Shown here piece after piece: positions 1-7,943 of a stretch of DNA of 64,000 nt (position 1 is the stretch's first letter; each line of letters opens with the position of its first letter). Below the pieces are notes generated by a model, which saw only the letters and a list, made by a program, of their open reading frames with translations, had not been told where the DNA came from and did no database searches. The translations under genes were made by a program, and so were the position numbers. The DNA comes from Helicobacter_D sp964464895 (GTDB lineage Bacteria; Campylobacterota; Campylobacteria; Campylobacterales; Helicobacteraceae), in NCBI GenBank assembly GCA_964464895.1, contig CAYXGY010000005.1:1-64000 (forward strand), read 5' to 3'.

Positions 1-55
1 CTTGCTTCCACGCCCTATACAGAATTTATTTATTTTAATTTTTAAGGGGAAAGAG

Positions 56-1231
56 ATGAGGAATATAAACTTTAAAAATCTAAAAGAGATGTTCAGTAGG
101 AATCTCGGGACGCAAGATAATGCGTATAAGAAATTTTTAATTTTCTCCTTTGTGATTCCTTTGCCCTGCATTATGCTTCTTGCGATTAATCTCTATTTGT
201 ATGATCCTGCACAGCTTTTTCATAAGCCCTATTGGCGACCAAATACTTTTTTTGATGATATGCGCGTGAGTGCTAAAGGCATCATAGACCATTATGGCTT
301 TGATGCATATATTTTGGGCACTTCTATGCTAGAAAATACTTCAGCCAAAGAGGCGAAGGAGAAATTGGGTGGGGAATGGGTGAATATTTCATTGAGTGGT
401 TCTACTTTTGAGGAGAGAGCGGTGGTGCTAGAGTATTTATTAAAACACAATCCACCCAAACAGATTTTATATAGTTTGGATTATCTTAGTGGTTTGCATA
501 GTAGAAATAATATGCCAATGAAACTGTATAATGATTCTAGTGCCGATGATTTTAGTTTTTATATAAGCGATTGGTTTGTTTTATGCTCTATAGTGTGGTC
601 CAAAAACAAATCTTGCGTAGGTGATAGTAGTTATACACAGCTTAGGGAGGATTCCATTGTGCGTTGGATTCAAGAGAAAAGCCACAGTGAAAGATTTGGG
701 GGAATTGAGAATTGGATAAAATTCAGAAATAACAAACAATTGGAAGGGGTTTTGGAATCATTATCCCAATATGAAGCACAGAATCCTAAAGAAAATCTTA
801 TTGCAGAGGATTCCAGCACGCAAATACAAGAGTATATCAGCAAGAATATCTTAAGATTTGTAGAGCAGAATCCACAGATACAATTTTATTTTGTGATTCC
901 TACTTATAGTCGTTTAAATTATAAGTTAAAATCTAGTTTCTCACAATTCCAATCCACTTTGTTGTGGTTGGTTTTGGAGATTGATAAACTTCCTAATGCT
1001 ACGCTTTATGGGTTTGATGATTTGGATTATGCCGACAAGATTGCAAATTATAAAGACTTGACGCATTATAATGTGGATATGAATTCAATGGGGCTAGACG
1101 CAATTAGAGAGAATACGCATATTTTGACTTCAGAAAATATTGAGGAGTATCTTAAGACTATGGAATCCAAGATTCAAGAATACGACATAGAGCCTTTGGT
1201 AAAAATTGCCAAAGAGGTGTTAGGAGAATAG
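56..1231 (+). CDS. Membrane-anchored SGNH/DltD-like hypothetical protein
   Basis: I do not recognise an exact family. The 391-residue product has a short basic N-terminus, one hydrophobic segment (about residues 32-50 from the chosen start) and a large presumably extracytoplasmic domain. The segments 'YILGTSMLENTSA' and 'NISLSGSTFEERA' look like the GxS and conserved blocks of SGNH-type proteins that partner membrane O-acyltransferases in envelope polysaccharide acetylation. That role is inference. The start at 56 is chosen over the upstream TTG at 2 because AAGGGGA lies a few bases before this ATG. Any partner gene would lie left of the window. A non-coding stretch with a dispersed repeat follows. 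Confidence 0.6.
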   Translation: MRNINFKNLKEMFSRNLGTQDNAYKKFLIFSFVIPLPCIMLLAINLYLYDPAQLFHKPYWRPNTFFDDMRVSAKGIIDHYGFDAYILGTSMLENTSAKEAKEKLGGEWVNISLSGSTFEERAVVLEYLLKHNPPKQILYSLDYLSGLHSRNNMPMKLYNDSSADDFSFYISDWFVLCSIVWSKNKSCVGDSSYTQLREDSIVRWIQEKSHSERFGGIENWIKFRNNKQLEGVLESLSQYEAQNPKENLIAEDSSTQIQEYISKNILRFVEQNPQIQFYFVIPTYSRLNYKLKSSFSQFQSTLLWLVLEIDKLPNATLYGFDDLDYADKIANYKDLTHYNVDMNSMGLDAIRENTHILTSENIEEYLKTMESKIQEYDIEPLVKIAKEVLGE

Positions 1232-1255
1232 ATGTTATACATTTATTTTCGTACT

Positions 1256-1390
1256 TGTGAGACACACGCGATAAACGAAAGTAATCTATAATCCAAAGTC
1301 TTGTTATTAGCCTTGTAGATTCTGTTGTTTGGTTTGCTATGTTGTAAGATTATAGATTGCCACACCGATAAATCAGCTGGTAATGACGCA
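1256..1390 (+). repeat. Dispersed intergenic repeat, copy A
   Basis: This intergenic stretch shares an ordered set of blocks with 39876-39980: GTGAG, CGAA, AATCTATAAT, AGATTCT, TTGTT, TTGCTA, AAATC and AATGACGCA. Copy A also carries an inner inverted pair, AATCTATAAT near 1283 and ATTATAGATT near 1349, so it can fold. It looks like a degenerate REP/MITE-like element. I see no ORF in it. Confidence 0.55.
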
Positions 1391-1439
1391 TTGGGAATAA
1401 ATTAAATATCATTTAATAAAAAATGCAGGTTATTTTGAA

Positions 1440-1445
1440 TATAAT
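1440..1445 (+). promoter_or_regulatory. Sigma70-type -10 box for ndk
   Basis: A perfect TATAAT lies about 48 bases before the ndk ATG, after an AT-rich stretch as is usual for Helicobacter promoters, which have weak -35 boxes. It would drive ndk and probably the downstream DUF177-rpmF-plsX-fabH genes. Confidence 0.55.
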
Positions 1446-1463
1446 ACTTCCCTTATATTTTTT

Positions 1464-1479
1464 GCCCAAAGAATTGGGC
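1464..1479 (+). promoter_or_regulatory. Leader hairpin just before the ndk ribosome binding site
   Basis: GCCCAA-AGAA-TTGGGC is a perfect 6-bp stem with a 4-base loop. It ends 3 bases before the TAGGAG ribosome binding site (about 1482-1487). It may stabilise the mRNA or tune translation. No T tract follows, so it is not a normal terminator. Confidence 0.35.
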
Positions 1480-1492
1480 TTTAGGAGTAGCA

Positions 1493-1906
1493 ATGGAGCA
1501 AACATTATCCATTATTAAACCTGATGCAGTGAAAAAAAATGTCATTGGGAAAATCATTGAACGTTTTGAGAGCAATGGCTTAAGAATCGCAGCGATGAAA
1601 AAGATTAGGCTTAGCCGATGCGATGCGAAAGACTTTTATGCTGTGCATAAAGACCGCCCCTTTTTTGGTGAGTTGGTAGATTTTATGGTAAGCGGACCTG
1701 TGGTTGTAATGGTGCTTGAGGGATTAAATGCAGTAGCAAAAAACCGCGAATTAATGGGTTCGACAAATCCCAAAGAAGCAGCACCGGGCACAATTCGCGC
1801 AGACTTTGCAGAAAGTATTGACGCAAATGCAGTACATGGAAGTGATAGTCTAGAAAATGCAAAAAAAGAAATTGCATTTTTCTTTGCGACAAAAGAAATT
1901 TGCTAA
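1493..1906 (+). CDS. ndk: Nucleoside diphosphate kinase
   Basis: The enzyme transfers the gamma phosphate from ATP to NDPs through a phosphohistidine, balancing cytoplasmic (d)NTP pools. The 137-residue product has the normal length. It begins EQTLSIIKPDAVKKN, the family N-terminus with the KPD motif, and carries the active-site region NAVHGSDS with the catalytic His (about residue 119). GAGTAG and TAGGAG-like sequences precede the ATG. It is followed after 3 bases by the DUF177 gene, in the order ndk-DUF177-rpmF-plsX-fabH known from H. pylori, so it is probably the first gene of that transcript. Confidence 0.97.
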   Translation: MEQTLSIIKPDAVKKNVIGKIIERFESNGLRIAAMKKIRLSRCDAKDFYAVHKDRPFFGELVDFMVSGPVVVMVLEGLNAVAKNRELMGSTNPKEAAPGTIRADFAESIDANAVHGSDSLENAKKEIAFFFATKEIC

Positions 1907-1909
1907 TTA

Positions 1910-2275
1910 ATGCGTAAAATAGCTTTTGCAAAGGCTTTTCAATCTTGCAAAAATGGAGAGGAGATTCCGTTTTGTATTGAAAAAGATGAAGCGGAGCTCA
2001 AAGGGACTTTGTCCTATAATAAAAATTACCCTAATCTATTGAAGCTAAAAGGAATCTTAAGCGGAACGATAGTTCTTGTTTGTGATTCTAGCGGAGAAGA
2101 ATATGTCAAGACGCTAGAGGAAGCTTTGGAGTTTTATCTTAGTGATGTGATAGTGAATTTGGATAATGAGCATTTTGAAGAAATAGTAGAATGCGAAAAG
2201 GGTGTAATTGATTTTGATGAAATTTTGCTTAGTGAATTAGAAATGATTCGCTGTGATTATCATACTAAAGAATAA
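1910..2275 (+). CDS. DUF177/YceD family protein upstream of rpmF
   Basis: A 121-residue acidic protein with no membrane segment. Its position directly before rpmF and plsX is the hallmark of the YceD/DUF177 family. Members elsewhere have been linked to 23S rRNA accumulation and ribosome assembly, but I cannot test that from sequence. The acidic C-terminal half (LDNEHFEEIVECEKGVIDFD) fits the family. The ATG lies 3 bases after the ndk stop and has no clear ribosome binding site of its own, so translational coupling to ndk is likely. Confidence 0.75.
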   Translation: MRKIAFAKAFQSCKNGEEIPFCIEKDEAELKGTLSYNKNYPNLLKLKGILSGTIVLVCDSSGEEYVKTLEEALEFYLSDVIVNLDNEHFEEIVECEKGVIDFDEILLSELEMIRCDYHTKE

Positions 2276-2287
2276 AAGGAGTTAAAA

Positions 2288-2443
2288 ATGGCAGTACCAA
2301 AAAGACGCGTGAGTAAAACAAGAGCAGCAAAAAGAAGAACGCATTATAAAATCACATTGGCAGTTCCTGTAAAAGATAAAGATGGAACTTGGAAAATGCC
2401 TCATCGTGTAAATAAATTTACTGGAAAATATAAAAATAATTAA
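2288..2443 (+). CDS. rpmF: 50S ribosomal protein L32
   Basis: A 51-residue, strongly basic protein starting MAVPKRRVSKTRAAKRR, the conserved start of bacterial L32. It is a structural protein of the large ribosomal subunit. The version here shows no CxxC zinc pairs, so it belongs to the zinc-free form. AAAGGAG (about 2276-2282) precedes the ATG. It sits between the DUF177 gene and plsX, the usual bacterial arrangement that couples ribosome and membrane-lipid genes. Confidence 0.96.
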   Translation: MAVPKRRVSKTRAAKRRTHYKITLAVPVKDKDGTWKMPHRVNKFTGKYKNN

Positions 2444-2457
2444 CTTGGAATATTAAA

Positions 2458-3444
2458 ATGAGAATTGCTGTTGATGCAATGGGGGGAGATTTTGGTTCTT
2501 CTCCACTTGTGCAGGGTGCTTTACAAGCATTAAAAGAACGTGATTTTACGCTTGTGCTTGTGGGAGATGAGCAGGTGATTGCTCCACTTGTCCCTGCGGA
2601 ATATAAGCAAAAAATAGAAATCGTGCATTGCATGGACTTTATTACAATGGAGGAGGGGGCAACCTCCGCTTTAAAACGTAAAGAAAGTTCTATTTATATT
2701 GCAATTGAAATGCTTAAAGCCAAACAAATAGACGCCGTAGTTTCTGCGGGGCATAGTGGGGCAACGATGAGCCTTGCAACTTTAAAAATCGGGCGATTAA
2801 AGGGTGTTTCTCGTCCTGCAATTTGCACGCTTATGCCACGTATTGACGCACAAAAAAGCCTCGTTGTAGATGCGGGGGCAAATGTGGATTGCAAGCCTGA
2901 GAATCTCTTTGAATTTGGGATTATGGGACACGAATATGCGACTGCGATTCTCAATTATCCTAAGGCACGCATTGGTTTGCTAGCAAATGGTGAGGAAGAG
3001 TGCAAAGGCAATGAAATGACAAAGGTTGCCTTTGATCTTCTGAAAAAACACCCAAGTTTCATTGGCAATATTGAGGGCAATAATATCTTTGATGCCAATG
3101 TAGAAGTGATTGTGTGTGATGGGTTTGTGGGTAATGTTGTGTTAAAAACAAGTGAGGGAGTGGCAGATTCTATTGTGTTTTTGTTGAAAAAATATATTAA
3201 ATCCTCTCCGATTGGAATCTTTGGCTCGTTGTTTATGAAAAATGTGTTTAAAAAACTTAAAAAGCAAATTGATTATGCTGAATATGGTGGAGCACCACTT
3301 CTAGGCGTAGATGGCAATGTCATTATTTGTCATGGTAAAAGTAATGCAAAAGCGATGAAGAATGCAGTATTCCAAGCGATTTCAGCAGTTGAAAATAATG
3401 TTAATAACAGAATCCTAGCCGCTTTGGAGAAATATAAAATTTAA
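2458..3444 (+). CDS. plsX: Phosphate acyltransferase PlsX
   Basis: The enzyme converts acyl-ACP and phosphate to acyl-phosphate, the donor PlsY uses to start phospholipid synthesis. It is a peripheral membrane protein. The 328-residue product begins MRIAVDAMGGDFG, the PlsX signature. It also carries ASVVSAGHSGA-type (AVVSAGHSGATMSLA) and CDGFVGNVVLKTSEG motifs typical of the family. It lies 14 bases after rpmF and 9 bases before fabH, so the set is probably one operon. Confidence 0.97.
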   Translation: MRIAVDAMGGDFGSSPLVQGALQALKERDFTLVLVGDEQVIAPLVPAEYKQKIEIVHCMDFITMEEGATSALKRKESSIYIAIEMLKAKQIDAVVSAGHSGATMSLATLKIGRLKGVSRPAICTLMPRIDAQKSLVVDAGANVDCKPENLFEFGIMGHEYATAILNYPKARIGLLANGEEECKGNEMTKVAFDLLKKHPSFIGNIEGNNIFDANVEVIVCDGFVGNVVLKTSEGVADSIVFLLKKYIKSSPIGIFGSLFMKNVFKKLKKQIDYAEYGGAPLLGVDGNVIICHGKSNAKAMKNAVFQAISAVENNVNNRILAALEKYKI

Positions 3445-3453
3445 AGAGAATTA

Positions 3454-4467
3454 ATGGAAACACCAATCTACGCAACTTTAAGTTCTATTGGCGCATATGT
3501 TCCTAGCAGAATCATTACAAATGATGACTTGTCCCAAATAGTTGAAACAAGTGATGAATGGATTACCAAGCGCACAGGCATTAAAGAAAGGCGATTTGCA
3601 GAGGATCACGAAGCGACAAGTGATTTGGCAACGAAAGCGGCAAGGGTTGCGATAGAAAGGGCAAATATTGATGTTAATGCGATTGATGCGGTGATTGTCG
3701 CAACGATTTCCCCGGATTTTCTTTGTATGCCCTCTACCGCGTGTGTGGTTGCGAATAATTTAGGGATTCTTAATAAGCCAGCCTTTGACATTTCAGCGGC
3801 TTGTAGTGGATTCATTTACTTGCTTTCTCTTGCAAAATCTCTAATAGAATCTAAAACTCATCAGAACATTTTAATTATCGGGGCAGAAAAGATTTCAAGT
3901 ATCTTGGATATGCAAGATAGAAGTACCTGTGTTTTATTTGGTGATGGGGCAGGAGCTGCAATTATTAGTGCGACAGAGGATAAAAGTCTTAGTGTCCTAG
4001 ATGTGCATTGTGCTTCAAATGGACAATACCAAGACCTTTTGATGACGCCGGGCTGTGGAAGTCGCTGTCCCGCAAGCTCAAAGGTGCTACAAGAACATTT
4101 GCAATTTATCAAAATGAAAGGGAATGAAACCTTTAAAATCGCAGTCAAAACCTTGACAAAAGATGTCATAGAAATTTTGGAAAAGAATCATTTATCCAAA
4201 GATGACATTGATTTTTTTATCCCGCACCAAGCCAATTTGCGTATTATTTCAGCAGTGGGTGAAACATTGGGTTTCTCAAATGAAAAAATTGCTCTTGTGG
4301 TGCAAAAATATGGCAACACTTCTGCCGCCTCTATTCCTATGGCGATGAATGATTTGTATGAAAGTGGTAGGATTCAGCAAGGCTCAAGATTGCTTTTGGA
4401 CGCTTTTGGGGGTGGTTTGACTTGGGGCTCTGCGATTCTTACCTTTGGCGGTAAAAATCTTTCTTAA
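3454..4467 (+). CDS. fabH: Beta-ketoacyl-ACP synthase III
   Basis: FabH condenses acetyl-CoA with malonyl-ACP to begin type II fatty-acid synthesis. The 337-residue product has the full catalytic set: Cys117 within ISAACSGF, His in IPHQANLRI and Asn in KYGNTSAASIP. The GSR-like and GGGLTWGSA C-terminal segments are also typical. It starts 9 bases after plsX, with AAAGAG upstream. A hairpin terminator follows directly, so it is probably the last gene of the ndk-to-fabH transcript. Confidence 0.97.
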   Translation: METPIYATLSSIGAYVPSRIITNDDLSQIVETSDEWITKRTGIKERRFAEDHEATSDLATKAARVAIERANIDVNAIDAVIVATISPDFLCMPSTACVVANNLGILNKPAFDISAACSGFIYLLSLAKSLIESKTHQNILIIGAEKISSILDMQDRSTCVLFGDGAGAAIISATEDKSLSVLDVHCASNGQYQDLLMTPGCGSRCPASSKVLQEHLQFIKMKGNETFKIAVKTLTKDVIEILEKNHLSKDDIDFFIPHQANLRIISAVGETLGFSNEKIALVVQKYGNTSAASIPMAMNDLYESGRIQQGSRLLLDAFGGGLTWGSAILTFGGKNLS

Positions 4468-4473
4468 ATCAAA

Positions 4474-4505
4474 AAAACTAAGCGTAACCTCTTTGCTTAG
4501 TTTTT
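4474..4505 (+). terminator. Rho-independent terminator after fabH
   Basis: AAAACTAAGC and GCTTAGTTTTT form an inverted repeat with about 7 paired bases around the loop GTAACCTCTTT. The stem is flanked by an A run on the left and a T run on the right. The shape is classical and it sits just after the fabH stop codon. Confidence 0.75.
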
Positions 4506-4622
4506 ATGCACTTCTTAAGTTTAATTTCAAGATAGAATCTTAAATTCGTATTGATTCCCTCACTCTCAATTTAAGGATTCCTTATCGCATCTTTCAAGAT
4601 ATTTTTTAAGCAATTATTCAGC

Positions 4623-4633
4623 GGGGGGGGGGG
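4623..4633 (+). repeat. Homopolymeric G11 tract upstream of a small zinc-ribbon gene
   Basis: Eleven consecutive G residues in an AT-rich intergenic region. It is directly followed by CATAATAT, a plausible -10 box, and lies 38 bases before an ATG. Long poly-G tracts are the standard slipped-strand phase-variation elements of Helicobacter and Campylobacter. Here the tract would change promoter spacing rather than a reading frame, which is inference. Confidence 0.7.
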
Positions 4634-4671
4634 CATAATATGAACCTATTTTATTTTTAAGGAGAAATCAA

Positions 4672-4779
4672 ATGACAACTTATACTTGTAAATATTGTGG
4701 GCGACAAAGTTCTAGCCCAAATTTTGCAGGTGATATTTGCTTTAAAAGTCCTCACGGAAGGCACGAACTTTTAGGTTGA
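4672..4779 (+). CDS. 35-residue zinc-ribbon small protein
   Basis: This short ORF has AAGGAG (4660-4665) six bases before its ATG. It encodes a peptide starting MTTYTCKYCGRQSSS, then a third Cys in GDICFK and an HGRHE segment near the end. The CxxC plus Cys/His arrangement resembles the family of very small 'TCKYCG...SPxGKH' proteins of unknown function, where Cys and His presumably bind zinc. The G11 tract lies just upstream in its presumed promoter, so its expression may be phase variable. The function is unknown. Confidence 0.65.
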   Translation: MTTYTCKYCGRQSSSPNFAGDICFKSPHGRHELLG

Positions 4780-4818
4780 TTGCTTTGTGAATTTGGCGTT
4801 TGGTGCGTTAAGTAGCTA

Positions 4819-5388
4819 TCATTCCCTTGCTTTGCCAACTAATCTAGCCACTAAAGCCAAAGAATCTTTGGTGTGCTGGATTAGCGTCTCTTCATAGAAT
4901 AGAATCTCTAAATCCAAGAAGACGTGTAAAAGCTCGTTTTTGTGCAGTAGATGACTAGAATCACTCGCAAAGGCATTTTGGGATTCTTTCTCGCTTTTGG
5001 CAAAGGTTTCAAATACTAGAATTCCGCCCTTTTTAAGTCCTTCGCGTATCAAGGGAAAAAGCCTGCGCTCTAAAAAATAACTATTGCAAATCAAATCAAA
5101 ACTTCGTGGCGGAATCTTAAAGGTATCCAAATCTGCACAAAAAGCGTGGATATTGTGTTCATTTTGCAAAGAAGCAATAGCGAAATCCGAAATATCTACG
5201 CTCTCTACACAGAATCCGCAATCCCGCATAAAGAGAGAATTGCGTCCCATACCACACGCAATATCTAGGGCTTTGGGATTTTCTCGTGGTGTGATGTGCG
5301 TGATGTGTTTCTTTAGAATCTCTAAAGGCTCTCCAACGACTGGATTTTCTTGATGTCTAATGTCCCACTTGACTTGGTCGCTCTGCAT
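4819..5388 (-). CDS. SAM-dependent class I methyltransferase (TehB-like)
   Basis: A 189-residue protein with the class I methyltransferase fold: motif I ALDIACGMGRNSLF near residue 43, an acidic residue ending strand 2 (SVDISDFA), and FDLICNSYFLERRLFPLI as motif IV. It resembles TehB/UbiE-type small-molecule methyltransferases, and the substrate is unknown. An upstream TTG at 5397 is possible. I chose the ATG at 5388 because it shares a base with the TAA of the amidase gene (TAATG), typical of coupled translation. It ends the long minus-strand operon. Confidence 0.8.
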   Translation of the reverse strand: MQSDQVKWDIRHQENPVVGEPLEILKKHITHITPRENPKALDIACGMGRNSLFMRDCGFCVESVDISDFAIASLQNEHNIHAFCADLDTFKIPPRSFDLICNSYFLERRLFPLIREGLKKGGILVFETFAKSEKESQNAFASDSSHLLHKNELLHVFLDLEILFYEETLIQHTKDSLALVARLVGKARE

Positions 5389-6272
5389 TAGTCGCAATAT
5401 CTTTTGAGAATGTCTTGATAAGAATCAATGCGCCTATCACGCAAAAAGGGCCAAATCCTGCGCACTTCTTCGCTTCTTTGCTTGTCCCATTCAAAGTATA
5501 GAATCTCTTCTTTTTCTATGCTTCCAAGTGCCAATAATTCGCCTTGTGCTCCATAAGCAAAGCTAGAGCCCCAAAAGTTAATCCCCTCCAGCACTCCGCT
5601 ACTATCCCTCTCAAAACCCACACGATTAATGGCAACAACAGGGATTCCATTGGCTACACTGTGTCCGCGCTGTACCGCCATCCACGCCTCTCTTTGTCGT
5701 TCTTTTTCGTCTTGCTTATCACTATTAAACCAACCAATCGCGGTGGGATAGATGAGAATCTCTGCGCCTTTTAATGCCATAATGCGCGCCGCTTCAGGAT
5801 ACCATTGGTCCCAACATACAAGCACACCAAGTTTGCCTAGACTTGTATGAATGGGGGTGAAGTCTAAATCCCCGGGTGTAAAATAAAATTTCTCATAGAA
5901 TCCCGGGTCATCTGGAATGTGCATTTTGCGATATTTTCCTGCAATGCTTCCATCACGTTCAAAGACTACCGCAGTATTATGATACAATCCCGCACTCCTG
6001 CGCTCAAAAAGCGAGGTTACGAGTACGATTTTGTTGTTTTTCGCAATTTGACTGAAATACTCACAATCCGCTTCAAAGCTCAAGGCATAATCAAAAAAAT
6101 CCACTTTTTCGCTTTGACAAAAATATTCATTGGTGTGGAGCTCTTGCAAGAGAACTAATTGCGCCCCATTTTTGGCTGATTCTTTTATCATTCTTGCACT
6201 GGCTTGTTGTGTGGCAGGCTTATTGCCTTTGTAGGATTGCTGGATTAAGGCTACTTTGATTTTGGATTCCAT
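5388..6272 (-). CDS. aguB: N-carbamoylputrescine amidase (nitrilase superfamily)
   Basis: The enzyme hydrolyses N-carbamoylputrescine to putrescine, CO2 and ammonia in the agmatine route of polyamine synthesis. The 294-residue product has the nitrilase triad: Glu in LLQELHTNEYF, Lys in KYRKMHIPDDPGFYEK, and Cys in VLVCWDQWYPEAAR. The CWDQW and IPDDPGFYEK segments are typical of the AguB branch. The ribosome binding site AGGAG overlaps the stop of the preceding acidic-peptide gene. A spermidine synthase-like gene (speE) lies elsewhere in the window, consistent with an active polyamine pathway. Confidence 0.93.
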   Translation of the reverse strand: MESKIKVALIQQSYKGNKPATQQASARMIKESAKNGAQLVLLQELHTNEYFCQSEKVDFFDYALSFEADCEYFSQIAKNNKIVLVTSLFERRSAGLYHNTAVVFERDGSIAGKYRKMHIPDDPGFYEKFYFTPGDLDFTPIHTSLGKLGVLVCWDQWYPEAARIMALKGAEILIYPTAIGWFNSDKQDEKERQREAWMAVQRGHSVANGIPVVAINRVGFERDSSGVLEGINFWGSSFAYGAQGELLALGSIEKEEILYFEWDKQRSEEVRRIWPFLRDRRIDSYQDILKRYCD

Positions 6273-6280
6273 TTCAGCTC

Positions 6281-6442
6281 CTAGTAATCTTCCTCATAGT
6301 CGCTATCGCTATTGTCATAATCATCTTCGTCATAGAGGAATTTATCGCTGTCCTCATAGTCGGAACTATAACCATCGTATTCTTCGTCCTCAAACTCTTC
6401 GCATTCTTCTTCACTATCAAAGGGTTTTGAATAAATTTGCAT
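6281..6442 (-). CDS. 53-residue highly acidic Tyr/Asp/Glu-rich peptide
   Basis: A small ORF between tcdA and the amidase gene. Its ATG lies 2 bases after the tcdA stop, and its stop overlaps the amidase ribosome binding site. The product starts MQIYSKPFDSEEECEEFEDE and is then almost entirely Asp, Glu, Tyr and Ser, with repeated 'DYE' and 'DEDDYD' units. It has no membrane segment and one Cys. The tight packing inside the operon and the absence of stop codons support a real gene. I do not recognise a family. DNA mimicry or metal or cation binding are only guesses. Confidence 0.7.
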   Translation of the reverse strand: MQIYSKPFDSEEECEEFEDEEYDGYSSDYEDSDKFLYDEDDYDNSDSDYEEDY

Positions 6443-6444
6443 TG

Positions 6445-7131
6445 TTACTCCTTGTTTAAAATAATCGCAATTGCTTCGCTCGCAAGACGCAACCCAAAGC
6501 TAGCCGTTACCCCGCTAAAACTTCCAAGTTCCTTGCATTTTGGTTCTTCTGGGCTAAAAGCCACCATAAAATTTCCTTTGAAATTCTGTTTTTTTAGTCC
6601 CTCACGAAATTTTCTAGCAAACTTATCTCCATAGCTTTTCCAAATAGGAGCAAATTGGATTTGTGAGGGGTCTAGCTTTTTGGCACTTCCCATAGAGGAG
6701 AGTAAAAGGGGTTTGATAGAGTTGGAATCTCCTGATTTGCTTGCGATTTTGAGCGCAAGCGCGATTTTAGCCTCTATATCGTCAATCGCATCAAGCACAA
6801 TGTCATAAGAGCTAAAGTCAAAGGTATCTATAAAATCTTGCGTAACTTTAGAATCTATCGCAATCACTCCTTTATATGTATCAGCCAAGACTTCAACTTT
6901 TTTGCGTCCAACCCCATTCAATGAACCAATTTGGCGGTTTTGATTGCTTGGTTCAAAACAATCATAATCCACAATGCAAATTTCACCAATTCCTGTGCGG
7001 TATAAACAATCTAGCGCGAATCCTCCCACTCCCCCTACGCCAAGTATTAAAACTTTGGCATTTTGGAGTTTAGAGAAACCCTCTTCTTTGAATAAGGGCA
7101 GAGTTCTAGCGAAACGTTTTTGATTTATCAA
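6445..7131 (-). CDS. tcdA: tRNA threonylcarbamoyladenosine dehydratase (ThiF/MoeB fold)
   Basis: TcdA-type enzymes use ATP to cyclise t6A37 of ANN-reading tRNAs to ct6A. The 228-residue product has the E1-like Rossmann motif ILGVGGVGGFALDCL (residues 29-43), then VDYDCFEPSNQNRQ with the Asp and Asn/Arg residues that bind ATP. Its length and the N-terminal 'RFARTLPLFKEEGFSKL' match the TcdA branch rather than MoeB or ThiF. The start is a TTG at 7131 that overlaps the surE stop (TTGA) and is preceded by GGGGGA. It probably shares a transcript with surE. Confidence 0.82.
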   Translation of the reverse strand: MINQKRFARTLPLFKEEGFSKLQNAKVLILGVGGVGGFALDCLYRTGIGEICIVDYDCFEPSNQNRQIGSLNGVGRKKVEVLADTYKGVIAIDSKVTQDFIDTFDFSSYDIVLDAIDDIEAKIALALKIASKSGDSNSIKPLLLSSMGSAKKLDPSQIQFAPIWKSYGDKFARKFREGLKKQNFKGNFMVAFSPEEPKCKELGSFSGVTASFGLRLASEAIAIILNKE

Positions 7132-7934
7132 GCTAATCCCCCATTCTCAAAGTTTGCATTCACCCAGTTTTCTAAAGTGCGTAAGCGATTCCTTGCGGTA
7201 AAATCTAAAGTAATAGGAGTGATAGAAACATAACCATTTTTTGTTGCTTCAAAGTCTGAAGTTTCGTTGTTTTCGCGCTCACTCCAAGCAAGTGGATGAA
7301 GTCCGAGCCAATAATATTCTTCTCCACGTGGATTGCGATGCACATGTGCGTCATTGCCATAGTTTCGGATTCCAAGCTCTGTGATTTTGAAACCCTTGCA
7401 ATCTTTGGAGGGAAGTTGTGGAATATTGACATTCAAAAATTCACGCGTTTGTAAGGGATAGGCATTTTCTAGGATTGCTTGTGCTAATTTATAAATGCTT
7501 TGTTTTGCTAGAGCAAAGTCAAATCCAAAATGATTTTTATCCCGCAAGACTTGTGAGATAGCAATGGAGGGAATCCCGTGCAACACGCCTTCCATTGCTG
7601 CACTTGCTGTACCAGAATAGCTTATATCTTCGCCCATATTAGAGCCGATATTAATACCACTCACGATTAAATCGGGCATAAATCCTTCTTGATAGAGTGC
7701 ATTTAAGGCGAGATAAATGCAATCTGTGGGGCTGCCATCCTCTAGCTTATAGAAGTCATCTTCTAGCTTTACAAAGCGCAAAGGACGCGTCAAAGTCATT
7801 CCGTGCCCACAGGCAGATTTTTCGCTTGCAGGAGCAACAATCATTAAGTGTCCCAATGTGCTTAGAGATTCTTTTAATGCCAAAAGACCTGGAGATTGGT
7901 AACCATCGTCATTGGTAAGTAAAATACGTTTCAC
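7128..7934 (-). CDS. surE: 5'/3'-nucleotidase SurE
   Basis: SurE is a metal-dependent phosphatase acting on nucleoside monophosphates. The 268-residue product starts MKRILLTNDDGYQSPGLLAL, the family motif with the metal-binding Asp pair at 9-10. It also has VAPASEKSACGHGMT and SGINIGSNMGEDISYSGTAS. The start is GTG, with AAGGGA upstream. It follows ispA by 9 bases, as in H. pylori, and overlaps tcdA by 4 bases. Confidence 0.95.
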   Translation of the reverse strand: MKRILLTNDDGYQSPGLLALKESLSTLGHLMIVAPASEKSACGHGMTLTRPLRFVKLEDDFYKLEDGSPTDCIYLALNALYQEGFMPDLIVSGINIGSNMGEDISYSGTASAAMEGVLHGIPSIAISQVLRDKNHFGFDFALAKQSIYKLAQAILENAYPLQTREFLNVNIPQLPSKDCKGFKITELGIRNYGNDAHVHRNPRGEEYYWLGLHPLAWSERENNETSDFEATKNGYVSITPITLDFTARNRLRTLENWVNANFENGGLA

Positions 7935-7943
7935 TTTATCCCT

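Noticed and set aside
3861..4169. 102-codon minus-strand ORF in fabH
   Set aside because: It lies wholly inside the fabH coding region, which has all catalytic motifs.
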